A stretch of DNA of 64,000 bases from Catellatospora sichuanensis (GCF_007483665.1 NZ_VIQO01000025.1:62001-126000); one strand, 5' to 3'; shown: positions 6,891-16,527, counted from the stretch's first letter. Numbers and translations: made by a program. Notes: generated by a model from the letters alone, not told the origin.

Positions 6891-8288
6891 TCAGGCCTCC
6901 AGCGCCCGGCCGAGCGCCGCGACGTCGTCGTGCAGCTGCCGGCCGACCTCCCAGTCCAGCGTCGCCTCGCTCACCCGCTGATCGATCTTCGTGTGGGCCG
7001 CCTGCACCTGGGCGGCCAGCAACGCGCCGGTCGGCCTGGCCTGGACCAGGTTGTTCACGGTGTTGCGCAGGTCGGTCGCGACGTCGGTGCGCACCTTGCC
7101 GCCGCGGGCGGCATCGTCGACCGTCTTCAGCGCGGCGTCCTGCGCCTGCTTGACGGTGAGCACCGGGGCCGGCGACGGGCCGGCCGTCGGCCCCGCCGGA
7201 GCCGAAGTGCTCGGGGCGGGCCGGGAAGCGTTCGCGGTCGGCGAGGCCGCGGGCGTCGTGGGGGTCGTCCCGGACGGATCCGCCGACGCCGGCTGCGTAC
7301 CGAAGCCGGGCGTGCTCGCCGGCGGCGTGCCGACCGCCTGACCCGGCTCACGTGGAGACTCGCGGGTGGGCAGCGTCCAGACCAGCGCTCCGAGCACGGC
7401 GACCCCGGCCGCCACCGCCGCCACCGGCAGCAGCCGCCGCGGCGAGCGGGCGGGCACCGCGCGCAGGACGCGGGCCACCTCGGCGGCCGTGGGACGCGTC
7501 GCGGGATCGCGGCGCAGCGCTGCGGCCACCACCGCGGCGACCGAGCGGGGCAGTTCGGGCACGTCCGGCGGCACCACCGGGCCGTGGTCGGCGGCGACGT
7601 CGTCCCAGCCGCGCACCCGGAACGGCGGACGGCCGGTGAGCATCTCGTACATCACCACGCCCAGCGCGTAGACGTCCGTGGCGGGCTCGGCGGGCATGCC
7701 GTCGAGGCGCTCGGGGGCGACGTACGCCGGGGTGCCGAAGCTGGCACCGGTGCTGTCGTCGTCGGGTTCGCCGACGCGGGCCGCGATGCCGAAGTCGAGG
7801 ACCGTGACCTGTTCCCCGTGCACCATCACGTTGTCCGGGGTGATGTCGCGGTGCACCACGCCCCGGCGGTGCGCCACCTCCAGCACCGCGGCGATGCGGG
7901 CGCCGATGCGCACCGCCTCCCGCCAGGGCAGCGCGCCCAGCGCGATCCGGTCCGCCAGCGGCTCGCCGGCCACCAGCTGGAGCACGATGACCGCGATCTC
8001 CTGCCCGTCCGGGGTGCTGGTGCGCACGAAGTCGTGCACCCCGGCGACGTCCGGGTGGTTGAGGCGGGCCACCGCCCACGCCTCACGCCGGGCCAGCTCG
8101 CGCAGCCGCTCGTCGCCGGACAGGCGCGGGTCGAGCACCTTCAGCGCGACGAGGCGGTCGAGCGTCTCGTCGCGGGCCCGCCAGATGACCGCCATGCCGC
8201 CGACGCCGATCCTGTCGATCAGTCGGTACCGCTCGACCATCAGGTCGCCGGCGCGCAGCGGGTAGGCGTAGTCGGTCATGAACGGCAC
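6891..8288 (-). CDS. Membrane-anchored Ser/Thr protein kinase (PknB-like catalytic domain)
   Basis: Protein of 465 residues. Kinase domain about residues 20-275: glycine loop IGVGGMAVI, ATP-binding Lys50 (VALK), catalytic loop HRDITPDN (Asp148), DFG at 165-167, and AYVAPERL. A single membrane helix (about 283-303, LLPVAAVAAGVAVLGALVW) is followed by a Pro/Ser/Thr/Ala-rich linker and an extracytoplasmic domain of about 100 residues rich in Lys, Asp and Gln (LTVKQAQDAALKTVDDAARG). No PASTA repeats are visible, so it is not a PknB orthologue in the strict sense. GTG 8288 and ATG 8279 are both possible starts. It stands alone between a convergent GH1 gene and the oxidoreductase gene. Confidence 0.9.
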   Translation of the reverse strand: MPFMTDYAYPLRAGDLMVERYRLIDRIGVGGMAVIWRARDETLDRLVALKVLDPRLSGDERLRELARREAWAVARLNHPDVAGVHDFVRTSTPDGQEIAVIVLQLVAGEPLADRIALGALPWREAVRIGARIAAVLEVAHRRGVVHRDITPDNVMVHGEQVTVLDFGIAARVGEPDDDSTGASFGTPAYVAPERLDGMPAEPATDVYALGVVMYEMLTGRPPFRVRGWDDVAADHGPVVPPDVPELPRSVAAVVAAALRRDPATRPTAAEVARVLRAVPARSPRRLLPVAAVAAGVAVLGALVWTLPTRESPREPGQAVGTPPASTPGFGTQPASADPSGTTPTTPAASPTANASRPAPSTSAPAGPTAGPSPAPVLTVKQAQDAALKTVDDAARGGKVRTDVATDLRNTVNNLVQARPTGALLAAQVQAAHTKIDQRVSEATLDWEVGRQLHDDVAALGRALEA

Positions 8289-8389
8289 GTTGCTGCATGA
8301 TCCGCTGTGGTGTCAACGGTTGCCCGGACACGATTCCGGATCACTTAAACGATCCAGCTCCCACCTGCTTCACGACCCCGCGGCACCGT

Positions 8390-9298
8390 TCACCGGACGC
8401 CGACCGCACGTCCCTCCTGTTGGGACCGCTGCGCCGCCTCCAGCACCGCCACCACCTCGCGGGCGAAGCGCACGTCGCACGGGTGTGCCGGGCCGCCCTC
8501 GCCCGGATGCCGCGCCTCGGCGAGCAGCTCGTCGATCGCGCGGCCGAAGTTGGCCACCGGGTCGCCGGACCCGCCGGGCAGGTCCAGCACGCCGGCCTCG
8601 CCGTGCAGCTGGTACTCGAACAGCAGCGCCGTCGGCGGCGCATCCAGCGTGAGCATCAGCACGCTGACCGCGCCGCTCTCATGGCGGGCCAGCACGTGGC
8701 TGGTGGCGTGCGCGCCGGCCAGCGAGGTCACCTCGGTCACCGGTCCCAGCACGGGCAGCAGCCGCGACAGCGCGTGCGGGCCGATGTCCCACAGGCCGCC
8801 GTGCACCTTGCGCCAGGTCGATCCGCTGTACGGGCCGCCCTGCGCGAAGATCGAGGCGTACATGGTGACCCGGGCCGAGCTCCAGCCGCCCGCGGCGGAC
8901 GCCTGCTCCAGCGAGCGGGTGACCTCCGGGTCGAAGCGGGAGGTGAAGAAGACCACGCTGGCCACGCCGGTGTCCGCGACGGCTTCGACCACGCGGTCGG
9001 CGTCGGCTGTGGTCAGTGCCAGCGGCTTGTCCAGCAGCAGGTGACGGCCCGCGCGGGCGGCCCGCTCCGCGATCGGCGCCTGCACGTCGGGCGGCAGCGC
9101 GACCGCGATGGCGTCGACGTCGGCGATCAGCGCGTCGACGTCGTCATAGGGCCGGGTGCCCAGGCGCGACGCGAGCGCGGCGGCCTTGGCCGGATCGCGT
9201 CCCCACACACCGACGAGCTCAGCCTCGGGGTGGGCCACCAGTGCGGCGCCCTGGGTCTGCTCCGCCCAGTAGCCCGTGCCGAACAATCCGAATCGCAT
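8390..9298 (-). CDS. Gfo/Idh/MocA family oxidoreductase
   Basis: NAD(P)-dependent sugar or sugar-derivative dehydrogenase of 302 residues. The Rossmann motif GLFGTGYWAEQTQGAALVAHPEAELVGVWGRD is at the N-terminus, and LLLDKPLALTTADADR carries the conserved Lys-Pro of the family (usually EKP; here DKP). The C-terminal half is the alpha/beta substrate domain with WDIGPHALSRLLPVLG. The substrate is not predictable. It is minus-strand like the kinase, about 100 nt upstream of it, so co-transcription is possible but unproven. Confidence 0.88.
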   Translation of the reverse strand: MRFGLFGTGYWAEQTQGAALVAHPEAELVGVWGRDPAKAAALASRLGTRPYDDVDALIADVDAIAVALPPDVQAPIAERAARAGRHLLLDKPLALTTADADRVVEAVADTGVASVVFFTSRFDPEVTRSLEQASAAGGWSSARVTMYASIFAQGGPYSGSTWRKVHGGLWDIGPHALSRLLPVLGPVTEVTSLAGAHATSHVLARHESGAVSVLMLTLDAPPTALLFEYQLHGEAGVLDLPGGSGDPVANFGRAIDELLAEARHPGEGGPAHPCDVRFAREVVAVLEAAQRSQQEGRAVGVR

Positions 9299-9388
9299 GA
9301 AGATCAGCCTAGCCGCCCACGGGTCCGGCGCGGTGGCGGCCTGTCGGGCGCCCGGCCGCGGACCGCCGTGTCGGCGGTGCGGCGCCGC

Positions 9389-9910
9389 TCAGGCCTTGGC
9401 GACCTCGTCGAGATAGCGCTGCTGCAGCGCTGTCGGCAGGCTCGGGTCGTGGAAGCCGCCGAAGGCCCACGGCTCGTACTGGTCGGGCAGCATGGCCTTG
9501 ACGCGGTCGGGGTAGCCGAGCCCCGCCTCGGCGATCCGCACCCGCGGCGGCTCGCTCAGCTCGACGACGACCGGGCCGGAGATGCGGGCGGCGAAATCCC
9601 ACGGCTGGCCCGGTTCCCCGGCGGCGCAGAAGAAGTACGCGTACACCACGCGCACGTCCTGCATCCGGGTCGCGTCCGCGGGCTCCATGCCCATGGTCTC
9701 GGCCGTGCACAGCACGGTGTCCTCGGCGGCGACGTCGTGGCCGTGCTGGTGGTGCTCGGACGGGGACGACTGCGCCAGGATCACCGCGACGCGGTCGGCG
9801 AGCACGTCCTTCAGGTCCGCGGGCGCCGCCACCGCGAACAGCCCGGCCACCAGCCCCAGCGCCAGCAGCTCGGGCACCAGCCACCAGGCGTTGCGGCGTA
9901 CCGCGGTCAT
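9389..9910 (-). CDS. Membrane-anchored or secreted hypothetical protein
   Basis: Protein of 173 residues with one N-terminal hydrophobic segment (WWLVPELLALGLVAGLFAVAA, about residues 7-27) after a basic start, so it is exported or anchored with the rest outside. The rest contains a His-rich patch (SEHHQHGHD) and two cysteines about 30 residues apart (LCTAE, FFCAAG) that might pair. No family was recognised. ATG 9910 or GTG 9922 may be the start; the longer open frame upstream looks non-coding. Confidence 0.65.
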   Translation of the reverse strand: MTAVRRNAWWLVPELLALGLVAGLFAVAAPADLKDVLADRVAVILAQSSPSEHHQHGHDVAAEDTVLCTAETMGMEPADATRMQDVRVVYAYFFCAAGEPGQPWDFAARISGPVVVELSEPPRVRIAEAGLGYPDRVKAMLPDQYEPWAFGGFHDPSLPTALQQRYLDEVAKA

Positions 9911-10227
9911 CGACACGGGCACATGCTCGCACCCGCCATGGCACGGCGCAACCATTTGCCGAGGCCGCTGATCACATGGTGGAATGTCAATGCCGTGGCG
10001 CTGCGAGGGCAGACGTGGAGCGCGCCGCGGCCAGTGCGTGAGCCGCGCCGACGCGACGGACCGTCCCTGACCCCTGTCGCCGGCCCACCGTGGTCGCGGC
10101 AGGGGTGATCCCGTATCCGCAGCACGGCTCGTTCCGTCCACTCCGGACTTCCGCGGTCCGTTTTCACGGCGTACCGCCGGGACCCTCCGCCGGAGATGGC
10201 GCACGTCCGTGCTGGAAAGGACAGCAC
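9911..10227. other. Divergent intergenic region, nothing recognised
   Basis: A 317-nt region between the minus-strand hypothetical gene and the plus-strand LPMO gene. It must hold both promoters. No CebR-type box, clear -35/-10 pair, riboswitch or repeat was seen. Confidence 0.5.
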
Positions 10228-11364
10228 ATGAACAAGCTGAAGGCCGCCGCTCTGGCGGCGGCGGCCACGCTCGCCGCCGGCCTCGCCATCACGATGATCA
10301 ACCCTGGCACCGCGGCGGCGCACGGCGCGCTGCTCACCCCGGGCAGCCGCACCTACCTGTGCTATCTGGACGGCAAGTCGAGCACCGGTGAGGTCAAGCC
10401 GACCAACGGCGCCTGCCAGAACGCCGCCGCCGTGGGCGGCACCCAGCCGTTCTACGACTGGTTCGGCGTGCTGCGCTCCGATGGGCAGGGCCGCACCCGC
10501 GGTTTCATCCCCGACGGCGCGCTGTGCAGCGGTGGCGCCACCAAGTTCGCGGGCTTCGACGCGCCGCGCAGCGACTGGCCGCTGACCCACCTCACCTCCG
10601 GTGCCAACCACAGCTGGCGCTACAGCAACTGGGCCGCCCACCCGGGCTGGTTCTACCTGTACGTCACCAAGGACGGCTACAACCCCAACCAGGCGCTCAC
10701 CTGGGCGGACATGGAGGAGCAGCCGTTCCTGAGCATCGACCACCCGCCGATGTCGGGCCCGGCCCCGGACGGCTACTACTACTGGAACGGCAACCTGCCC
10801 TCGGGCAAGTCCGGCCGGCACGTCATCTACTCCGTCTGGAAGCGCTCGGACAGCCAGGAGACCTTCTACGGCTGCTCGGACGTCATCTTCGACGGCGGCA
10901 ACGGCCAGGTGACCGGCATCAACAACCCGCCGACCAACCCGTCAAACCCGCCGTCCAACCCCGCCTCGCCGTCACCGTCGCGGACCGCGTCGCCGTCGCC
11001 CAGCGCGGCCTCGCCGCGGCCGAGCAGCCCGGCGCCGTCGACCCCGGCACCGTCCATCCCGCCGGGCGCCTGCTCGGCGACGTACACCCAGATCGGCAAC
11101 TGGAACAACGGGTTCCAGGGAGAGATCAAGGTGACCGCGGGCGGCACCGCGGTCAACGGCTGGACGGTGAAGGCCACCTGGGCCAACGGCCAGACCGTGA
11201 ACCAGAGTTGGAGCAGCACCTACACCAACGCCACCGGCTCCACCACGTTCAAGAACGTGGCCTGGAACGGCAGCCTCGGCTCCGGTGGCAGCACCACGTT
11301 CGGATTCCTGGGCAACCACAGCGGCACCAACAACCTGCCGACGCTGGCCTGTACGAGTCCGTGA
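10228..11364 (+). CDS. AA10 lytic polysaccharide monooxygenase with C-terminal CBM2
   Basis: Secreted copper enzyme of 378 residues that cleaves crystalline cellulose or chitin oxidatively. The signal peptide (residues 1-31, ending PGTAAA) releases His32 as the mature N-terminus (HGALLTPGSRTYLCYLDG), as required for the copper histidine brace. His138 in WAAHPGWFYLYVTK is a candidate for the second brace histidine. The AA10 domain runs to about residue 230, then a Pro/Ser/Ala linker, then a family 2 carbohydrate-binding module (about 280-378, CSATYTQIGNWNNGFQGEIKV). GGAAAGGA precedes ATG 10228. It works with the GH6, GH18 and GH1 enzymes encoded elsewhere in the window (inference). Cellulose versus chitin specificity cannot be decided by eye. 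Confidence 0.95.
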   Translation: MNKLKAAALAAAATLAAGLAITMINPGTAAAHGALLTPGSRTYLCYLDGKSSTGEVKPTNGACQNAAAVGGTQPFYDWFGVLRSDGQGRTRGFIPDGALCSGGATKFAGFDAPRSDWPLTHLTSGANHSWRYSNWAAHPGWFYLYVTKDGYNPNQALTWADMEEQPFLSIDHPPMSGPAPDGYYYWNGNLPSGKSGRHVIYSVWKRSDSQETFYGCSDVIFDGGNGQVTGINNPPTNPSNPPSNPASPSPSRTASPSPSAASPRPSSPAPSTPAPSIPPGACSATYTQIGNWNNGFQGEIKVTAGGTAVNGWTVKATWANGQTVNQSWSSTYTNATGSTTFKNVAWNGSLGSGGSTTFGFLGNHSGTNNLPTLACTSP

Positions 11365-11378
11365 CCTGACCGATGACC

Positions 11379-11408
11379 GGTGGCGCCCCCGTCCGCGGGG
11401 GCGCCACC
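11379..11408. terminator. Bidirectional terminator hairpin
   Basis: Perfect 12-bp stem GGTGGCGCCCCC (11379-11390) with GGGGGCGCCACC (11397-11408), 6-nt loop, between the convergent LPMO gene (stop 11364) and a secreted-protein gene (stop 11421). Confidence 0.8.
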
Positions 11409-11420
11409 CGGTGGCACGGC

Positions 11421-12038
11421 TCATGGCCGCCCCGGTTTCCCGTACTTCTCGACCACCTCGAACGGCGTCTGCGGGAACCACTCGGACTCCCCCGCGGGCA
11501 GGCAGTTCCGCGCGACGTTGACGGCGAGGCCGTCGCAGTGCTGCGCGGACAGGACGATGTACACGGAGAACGTGTGCGTGCCCGGGTGCAGCGGCTTGAG
11601 CGGCGGCGACGGGAAGGCCGAGAACGGCAGGCCGTCCGCGCCCACGAAAGTCCGCAGCACCTCGGGACCCGCGGTGACGACCCGCTCCCGGTCGGTGCCG
11701 CCGTCGATCACGTACTTCGCGCTGCGGAACTTCGCGTTGAAGTCGTCGATCGGGGCGGGCAGCTCGGGGGTGTACCCGGCCGGGTAGACGGCTCCGTCGG
11801 GGCCGGGCGCCGTGGTCCACGAGTTCGCCAACACCACCCACCGCTCGCCGGCGCGCACCTCCAGGCAGATCGGCGGGCTGACGATGCGCTCTTCGATGCC
11901 GTAGATCTGGTTGAGGTTCGCGCCCGAGAGCGTGATGCAGTCGTGCTCGGCCGGTGGAGCGGCCTGCGCGGCGCCGCCGGTCAGGGCCGTCGCCAGCGCG
12001 AGGCCGGCGAGTGCGGCGAACATTCGCCAAGGTCTCAT
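11421..12038 (-). CDS. Secreted hypothetical protein
   Basis: Protein of 205 residues with a clear signal peptide (MRPWRMFAALAGLALATALTG, cleavage near AAQAAP). The mature part contains four cysteines and a phrase typical of extracellular proteins (GTHTFSVYIVLSAQHCDGL), but I do not recognise the family. ATG 12038 has GGAAGG upstream at good spacing. It is convergent with the LPMO gene, with a shared terminator between them, and lies downstream of the antiporter gene's 3' side. Confidence 0.75.
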   Translation of the reverse strand: MRPWRMFAALAGLALATALTGGAAQAAPPAEHDCITLSGANLNQIYGIEERIVSPPICLEVRAGERWVVLANSWTTAPGPDGAVYPAGYTPELPAPIDDFNAKFRSAKYVIDGGTDRERVVTAGPEVLRTFVGADGLPFSAFPSPPLKPLHPGTHTFSVYIVLSAQHCDGLAVNVARNCLPAGESEWFPQTPFEVVEKYGKPGRP

Positions 12039-12164
12039 CGAGACCGCCTTCCATGTCGAGACGGATGTATAACCGCAGGTCAAGCGGCTAAGACAGGATC
12101 ACTCAGGCAGCCTGGCGACCGTCATGGACACGCCGTCAGACGACCCGGCAGGCCGCCGGAGGGC

Positions 12165-13700
12165 CTAGTAAAGGGCGCTGTGCAGGTCGAGGCGGCGCAG
12201 CACGTCGTCCACGGCCTCGGGCTCGCGCGCCCGGTGGTCGAGCACCGCGGCCCGCGAGGCCGCCAGCAGCTGTGCCCGCACGTCGCCGAGGCGCTGGCGC
12301 TGGCGTACCCAGTCGTCGTCCTCGGCCTCCTCGTCGAGCAGGATCGCGCGCTGCCACTCCCCCAGCCGATGCGCCGTCTCCGCGCTCACCGTGCCGTCGG
12401 CCCGCAGTTCCTGCAGCCGGCGCAGCCCGGCGTCCTGGGCCACCGCGATTACCTCCCGCTCGGCCTGACGGCGGCGCTTCGCGCCGGTGCTCAGCCCGAG
12501 CCGGCCCACCAGCCAGGGCAGCGTCAAGCCGGGCAGCAGCAGGGTGACGACGGCGACCACCGCCGCCACGAACACGATCTGCGGGCGGGCCGGGAAGTCG
12601 CGTGGCAGCGCCAGCGCGGTCGCGATGGTGACCACCCCGCGCATGCCCGCCCACGCCACGATCAGGGTCTCGCCCCACCCCACCGGCACGTCCGCAGGGT
12701 CGCGCGAGCGCATCCGCTTGGCCAGGCCGCCGACCCCGAACATCCACGCGAAACGCACCGCCACCAGGGTGAGGCAGATCAAGATCGCGAAACGGGAGTA
12801 CGGCCACAGGCCCGGTCCGATGTCGTCGAGCGCCTCGATGAACTCCAGCCCGATCAGCCCGAACGTGAACCCGGTGACGAGCTCCTCGACCACGTCCCAG
12901 AAGTTGCGCCCGGACAGCCGTCCGGCCACGTCGTCGGGGTCGGCCCGGGTCGCGCCCAGCCAGAACCCGGCCGCGAGCACCGCGAGCACCCCGCTGGCGT
13001 GTGCGGAGTCGGCGGCGAGGTAGGCGGCGTACGGGATGAGCAGGCTCAGCCCGGCCCGCAGCTCCGCGGTGGGCAGCCGGTCGAACAGCCAGCCGAAGAG
13101 CACACCGGCGGCCAGGCCGATGCCCGCCCCGGCCACGGCCGAGTAGGCGAATGAGGCGACCGCGCCCCAGACCGACAGGGTTCCGGTCAGCACACCTGCC
13201 ACCGCGACCTGGTAGATGGTGAGCGCGGTGACGTCGTTGAACAGCCCCTCCCCTTGCAGCAGGGTGACCGTGCGGCGAGGCAGGCCGAGCCGACCCGCCA
13301 TGGCGGTGACGGCGGCCGGGTCGGGCGGAGCCGTGATCGCGCCGAGCACGACGGCCGCGCCCAGCGGCAGGGCGGGATGGATGCGCGTCGCGACGGCGGC
13401 GACCGCGGCCGTCGTCACGAACACCAGCGCCACCGCGAGCAGCAGGATGGGTTTCCAGCCGCGCGCGAACCGTCGCCAGGAGCTGCGCTGCACCGCGGCG
13501 TAGAGCAGCGGCGGCAGCAGCACGGGCAGGATGACCTCGGGGTGCAGCGACAGCGAGCTGCCGGGCAGCAGCGCGAGCGCGGCGCCGAACAGGGTGGCCA
13601 CCACGGGCGCCGGCAGCCGCAACCGCGCGCCGACGGGCACGCAGAGCAGACCTAGCACCAGCAGCACGAGGATGACGGTGCGTTGGTCCATACCGCTCAT
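12165..13700 (-). CDS. Monovalent cation:proton antiporter, CPA1 family (Na+/H+ exchanger)
   Basis: Integral membrane protein of 511 residues with about 12 hydrophobic segments. ITAPPDPAAVTAM is the conserved proline-containing segment of CPA1 exchangers, and GEGLFNDVTALTIYQVAV carries the ND pair expected in the ion-binding helix. The last 110 residues are a soluble, charged, probably helical tail (REVIAVAQDAGLRRLQELRADG), as in bacterial NhaP/YjcE-type proteins. It exchanges Na+ or K+ for H+ across the membrane (family knowledge). ATG 13700 or 13691 is the start. It is a single gene, divergent from the FHA-ABC gene. Confidence 0.92.
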   Translation of the reverse strand: MSGMDQRTVILVLLVLGLLCVPVGARLRLPAPVVATLFGAALALLPGSSLSLHPEVILPVLLPPLLYAAVQRSSWRRFARGWKPILLLAVALVFVTTAAVAAVATRIHPALPLGAAVVLGAITAPPDPAAVTAMAGRLGLPRRTVTLLQGEGLFNDVTALTIYQVAVAGVLTGTLSVWGAVASFAYSAVAGAGIGLAAGVLFGWLFDRLPTAELRAGLSLLIPYAAYLAADSAHASGVLAVLAAGFWLGATRADPDDVAGRLSGRNFWDVVEELVTGFTFGLIGLEFIEALDDIGPGLWPYSRFAILICLTLVAVRFAWMFGVGGLAKRMRSRDPADVPVGWGETLIVAWAGMRGVVTIATALALPRDFPARPQIVFVAAVVAVVTLLLPGLTLPWLVGRLGLSTGAKRRRQAEREVIAVAQDAGLRRLQELRADGTVSAETAHRLGEWQRAILLDEEAEDDDWVRQRQRLGDVRAQLLAASRAAVLDHRAREPEAVDDVLRRLDLHSALY

Positions 13701-14174
13701 TGCACGTCATGACCTGGCGTTATCCGCGGCACGACACGATCAAGAGACGGCGATGGATTTCGTCGGAGTTTGTTGGTAGTCTCGCCGAAGTAACGACGGC
13801 GACACCTCGCCGCGGGCACAGAGCACCGCCCGCTCCGGTGATGATCGGGCACCGGAGCGGGCGGGCAAATGCGAAGTTCATGGTCGGTGCGTGCGGTCGC
13901 CTCGCGGCGAGTGGCGCGACACGGCTCCAGCCGAACGGTATTCCGTGAAGGCTTTTGTAAGTGAGGCCCGGGGACACTGTCCACGCACCGACCTCGACCA
14001 CCATAGCTCCGAAATCCGTACGCGCCGAACACCGTCGCCGTGACGATCTTCACGATGGTGCGGGAATATCACCCGGACGCGCGGGCCGCCCGCTGCTCGA
14101 TCGGGTTCCCGACGGCGGCCGGATCCGACCGGATGGCGCTTGATCTGCACTGGTCTTGCCGCAAGGATGTGCGA
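13701..14174. other. Divergent intergenic region with an orphan strong hairpin
   Basis: This 474-nt region lies between the antiporter and the FHA-ABC gene. It holds a perfect 15-bp stem-loop (13826-13864) that does not terminate any annotated gene. A minimal open frame reading MDFVGVCW (13753-13779) lies before it. The sequence just before the ABC gene is open on the plus strand from 14040 but looks non-coding. Confidence 0.5.
13826..13864. terminator. Orphan terminator-like hairpin
   Basis: Arms at 13826-13840 and 13850-13864 (CCGCCCGCTCCGGTG and its exact complement) with a 9-nt loop ATGATCGGG. No gene ends here on either strand, so a small RNA or unannotated short transcript could end at it. 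Confidence 0.6.
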
Positions 14175-16424
14175 GTGTCAACTGACCCCTCCACTTCCCG
14201 CGCGCCTCGACGCCGCAAGAGCGCCGCCTCAGCGGTCGCCTCCGGACAGACGACCGCCGCCGACGGCTCGATCCGCACCCGGCTCGGGCGCGACGCCGAC
14301 AACGACATCGTGCTGGCCGACCTGCAGGCCTCACGCCACCACGCCGAGATGCGCCGCCTCGGCGACGCCTTCCACATCGTCGACCTGGGCAGCCGCAACG
14401 GCACGTTCCTCAACGGACGCCAGGTGCAGAAGGCGACCCTCATGCACGCCGGCGACATCGTCTCGATCGGGCGGCACGAGCTGCTCTTCGACGGCGTACA
14501 GCTGCACGACCATGTCGACACCGGCCCCGCCTCGATCATCGCCGACGACCTGACGGTGCGCCTGGGCAACAAGGTGCTCATCGACGACGTCAGCTTCGCC
14601 CTACCGGAAGGCAGCCTCCTCGCCCTGATCGGCCCCAGCGGCTGCGGCAAGTCCACGCTGCTCAAGGCGCTCACCGGGCTGCGCCCCGCCACCCAGGGCC
14701 GGCTCTGGTACGGCGGGCGCGACCTGTACGCCGACTACGCCCAGCTGCGCTACCGCATCGGCATGGTGCCCCAGGACGACGTGCTGCACAAGCAGCTCAA
14801 GGTGCGCACCGCGCTGCGCTTCGCCGCTGCCCTGCGCTTCGCCGACGACGTGCCGCGCAAGGTGCGCTGGGCGAAGGTCGACGAGGTCATGGACACCATG
14901 CGGCTCACCCCGCGTGCCAAGGCCCGCATCGACGTCCTCTCCGGCGGCCAGCGCAAGCGCGCCTCGGTGGCCATGGAGCTGCTCACCGAGCCGTCGCTGC
15001 TGTGCCTGGACGAGCCCACCTCGGGCCTGGACCCGGCGCTGGACAAGGAGGTGATGGGCGAGCTGCGGGAGCTGGCCGACAAGGGCAAGACCGTCGTCGT
15101 GGTCACCCACAGCGTGCTGCACCTCGACATCTGCGACCGGGTGCTGGTGATGTGCCTGGGCGGCACGATGGCCTACTTCGGCCCGCCGGACCAGCTGCTC
15201 GGCTTCTTCGGTGCCGAGGACTACGCCGATGTCTTCACGAAGATCACCGAAGAGCCGGAGCGGTGGACCCGGGCCTTCCGCAACTCCCCGCTGTATGCCC
15301 GTTACGTCAGCGCGGTGACCCCGTCGAACCGGGCCGAGCCCGCCGTGCTGCCGGTGCCGCCGGCACCGGCCGACGTGGTGTTCGACCCGGCGGCGACCCA
15401 GCAGCCGCTGGTGCCGACGCAGCGCACCGATGAGCCCGACCTCACCGAGGCCATCGCGCCCCTGCCGGTGCCCGACACCGCCGACGACGCCGAGCCCGCC
15501 TCGGTCAGCGTCGACGACGCCCTGGCCCGGGTGCGGCCCAACGTGAACGCGGCCAAACCCGGCCGGGCCAATATCGACCGGCGGAAGTTCTCGCTGTTCG
15601 CCCGCAACCCCAGCGCGCCGATCCGGCAGTACTTCACGCTCTGCCTCCGGATGATCAATGTCATCCTGTCCGACCGGGGCTTCAGCGCGTTCCTGCTGGC
15701 CATGCCGCTGATCCTGGCGGTGCTCGCCTATACGGTCCCGGGCGAGGACGGCTTGACCAAGCTGCCCCCGTTCAGCCTGCAGGCGCAGCAGCTCCTGGTG
15801 GTGCTGGTGACCGGCGCGGCCTTCCTGGGCACCGCCGCCTCGGTCCGGGAAATCGTCGCCGAAGCGCCGATCTACGCCCGGGAACGAGCCGTGGGGGTGT
15901 CGGCCGCGGCATACCTGAGTTCGAAGATCACGGTCTTCTTCATCATCAACACCGCTCAGGTGGCACTGTTCGTCTACCTGACGCTGTTCGAGGGCCCGCC
16001 CACGGAGTCGCTGGTCATCCCGAGCCAGACCGCGGAAATCATCGTCGCCATGGTCGGCATCTCCCTGGTGTCGACGGTGTTCGGCCTGCTCGTCAGCGCG
16101 CTGGCCCGCACGACGGAGCAGACCACCCCGATCATGGTGGTCCTGGTGATGGCGCAGCTGGTGTTCTCCGGCGGCCTGTTCGTGCTGGCCGGGCAGCAGG
16201 TCATGGAGATCATCTCCTGGATCTTCCCGACTCGCTGGGGTTTCGGCGCCGCGGCGGCCACGGTCGACGTCGGCGCGATGCTGCCGCCGAGCTTCCAGGA
16301 CCCGCTGTTCGCACACGTCCCCGAGAACTGGATCAAGTGCATGATCCTGCTCGGCGTGCAGATGGTGGTCCTGATCTTCCTGACCCGCCTGGCACTGCGC
16401 CGCCACGAGCCCGGCCGCTCCTGA
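14175..16424 (+). CDS. FHA domain-containing ABC transporter (ATPase and membrane domain fused, ABCG-like)
   Basis: Protein of 749 residues. An N-terminal FHA phosphothreonine-binding domain (about 25-115; LGRDADNDIVL, SRHHAEM, LGSRNGTFLNG) is followed by an ABC ATPase with Walker A GPSGCGKST (153-161), signature LSGGQRKR and Walker B LLCLDEPTSGLDPAL. A Pro/Ala-rich linker leads to a C-terminal membrane domain (about 500-745) of the ABC2/ABCG half-transporter type. The substrate is unknown. The FHA domain suggests control by a Ser/Thr kinase such as PknB-type enzymes (inference). GTG 14175 with AAGGA 7 nt upstream is chosen; the frame is open further up. Confidence 0.9.
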   Translation: MSTDPSTSRAPRRRKSAASAVASGQTTAADGSIRTRLGRDADNDIVLADLQASRHHAEMRRLGDAFHIVDLGSRNGTFLNGRQVQKATLMHAGDIVSIGRHELLFDGVQLHDHVDTGPASIIADDLTVRLGNKVLIDDVSFALPEGSLLALIGPSGCGKSTLLKALTGLRPATQGRLWYGGRDLYADYAQLRYRIGMVPQDDVLHKQLKVRTALRFAAALRFADDVPRKVRWAKVDEVMDTMRLTPRAKARIDVLSGGQRKRASVAMELLTEPSLLCLDEPTSGLDPALDKEVMGELRELADKGKTVVVVTHSVLHLDICDRVLVMCLGGTMAYFGPPDQLLGFFGAEDYADVFTKITEEPERWTRAFRNSPLYARYVSAVTPSNRAEPAVLPVPPAPADVVFDPAATQQPLVPTQRTDEPDLTEAIAPLPVPDTADDAEPASVSVDDALARVRPNVNAAKPGRANIDRRKFSLFARNPSAPIRQYFTLCLRMINVILSDRGFSAFLLAMPLILAVLAYTVPGEDGLTKLPPFSLQAQQLLVVLVTGAAFLGTAASVREIVAEAPIYARERAVGVSAAAYLSSKITVFFIINTAQVALFVYLTLFEGPPTESLVIPSQTAEIIVAMVGISLVSTVFGLLVSALARTTEQTTPIMVVLVMAQLVFSGGLFVLAGQQVMEIISWIFPTRWGFGAAAATVDVGAMLPPSFQDPLFAHVPENWIKCMILLGVQMVVLIFLTRLALRRHEPGRS

Positions 16425-16437
16425 CCGACGCGACCAC

Positions 16438-16476
16438 GGAGCCCCGTCCCCGCCGCTACGGCAGGAACGGGGCTCC
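16438..16476. terminator. Bidirectional terminator hairpin
   Basis: GGAGCCCCGTCCC (16438-16450) pairs with GGAACGGGGCTCC (16464-16476), 12 of 13 bases matching, between the convergent FHA-ABC gene and the VOC gene. Confidence 0.75.
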
Positions 16477-16527
16477 GCCCGTATCCGGCTCAGCGGCCCC
16501 CGCCGGGTGAAGATCTGTTCGCGTCGA

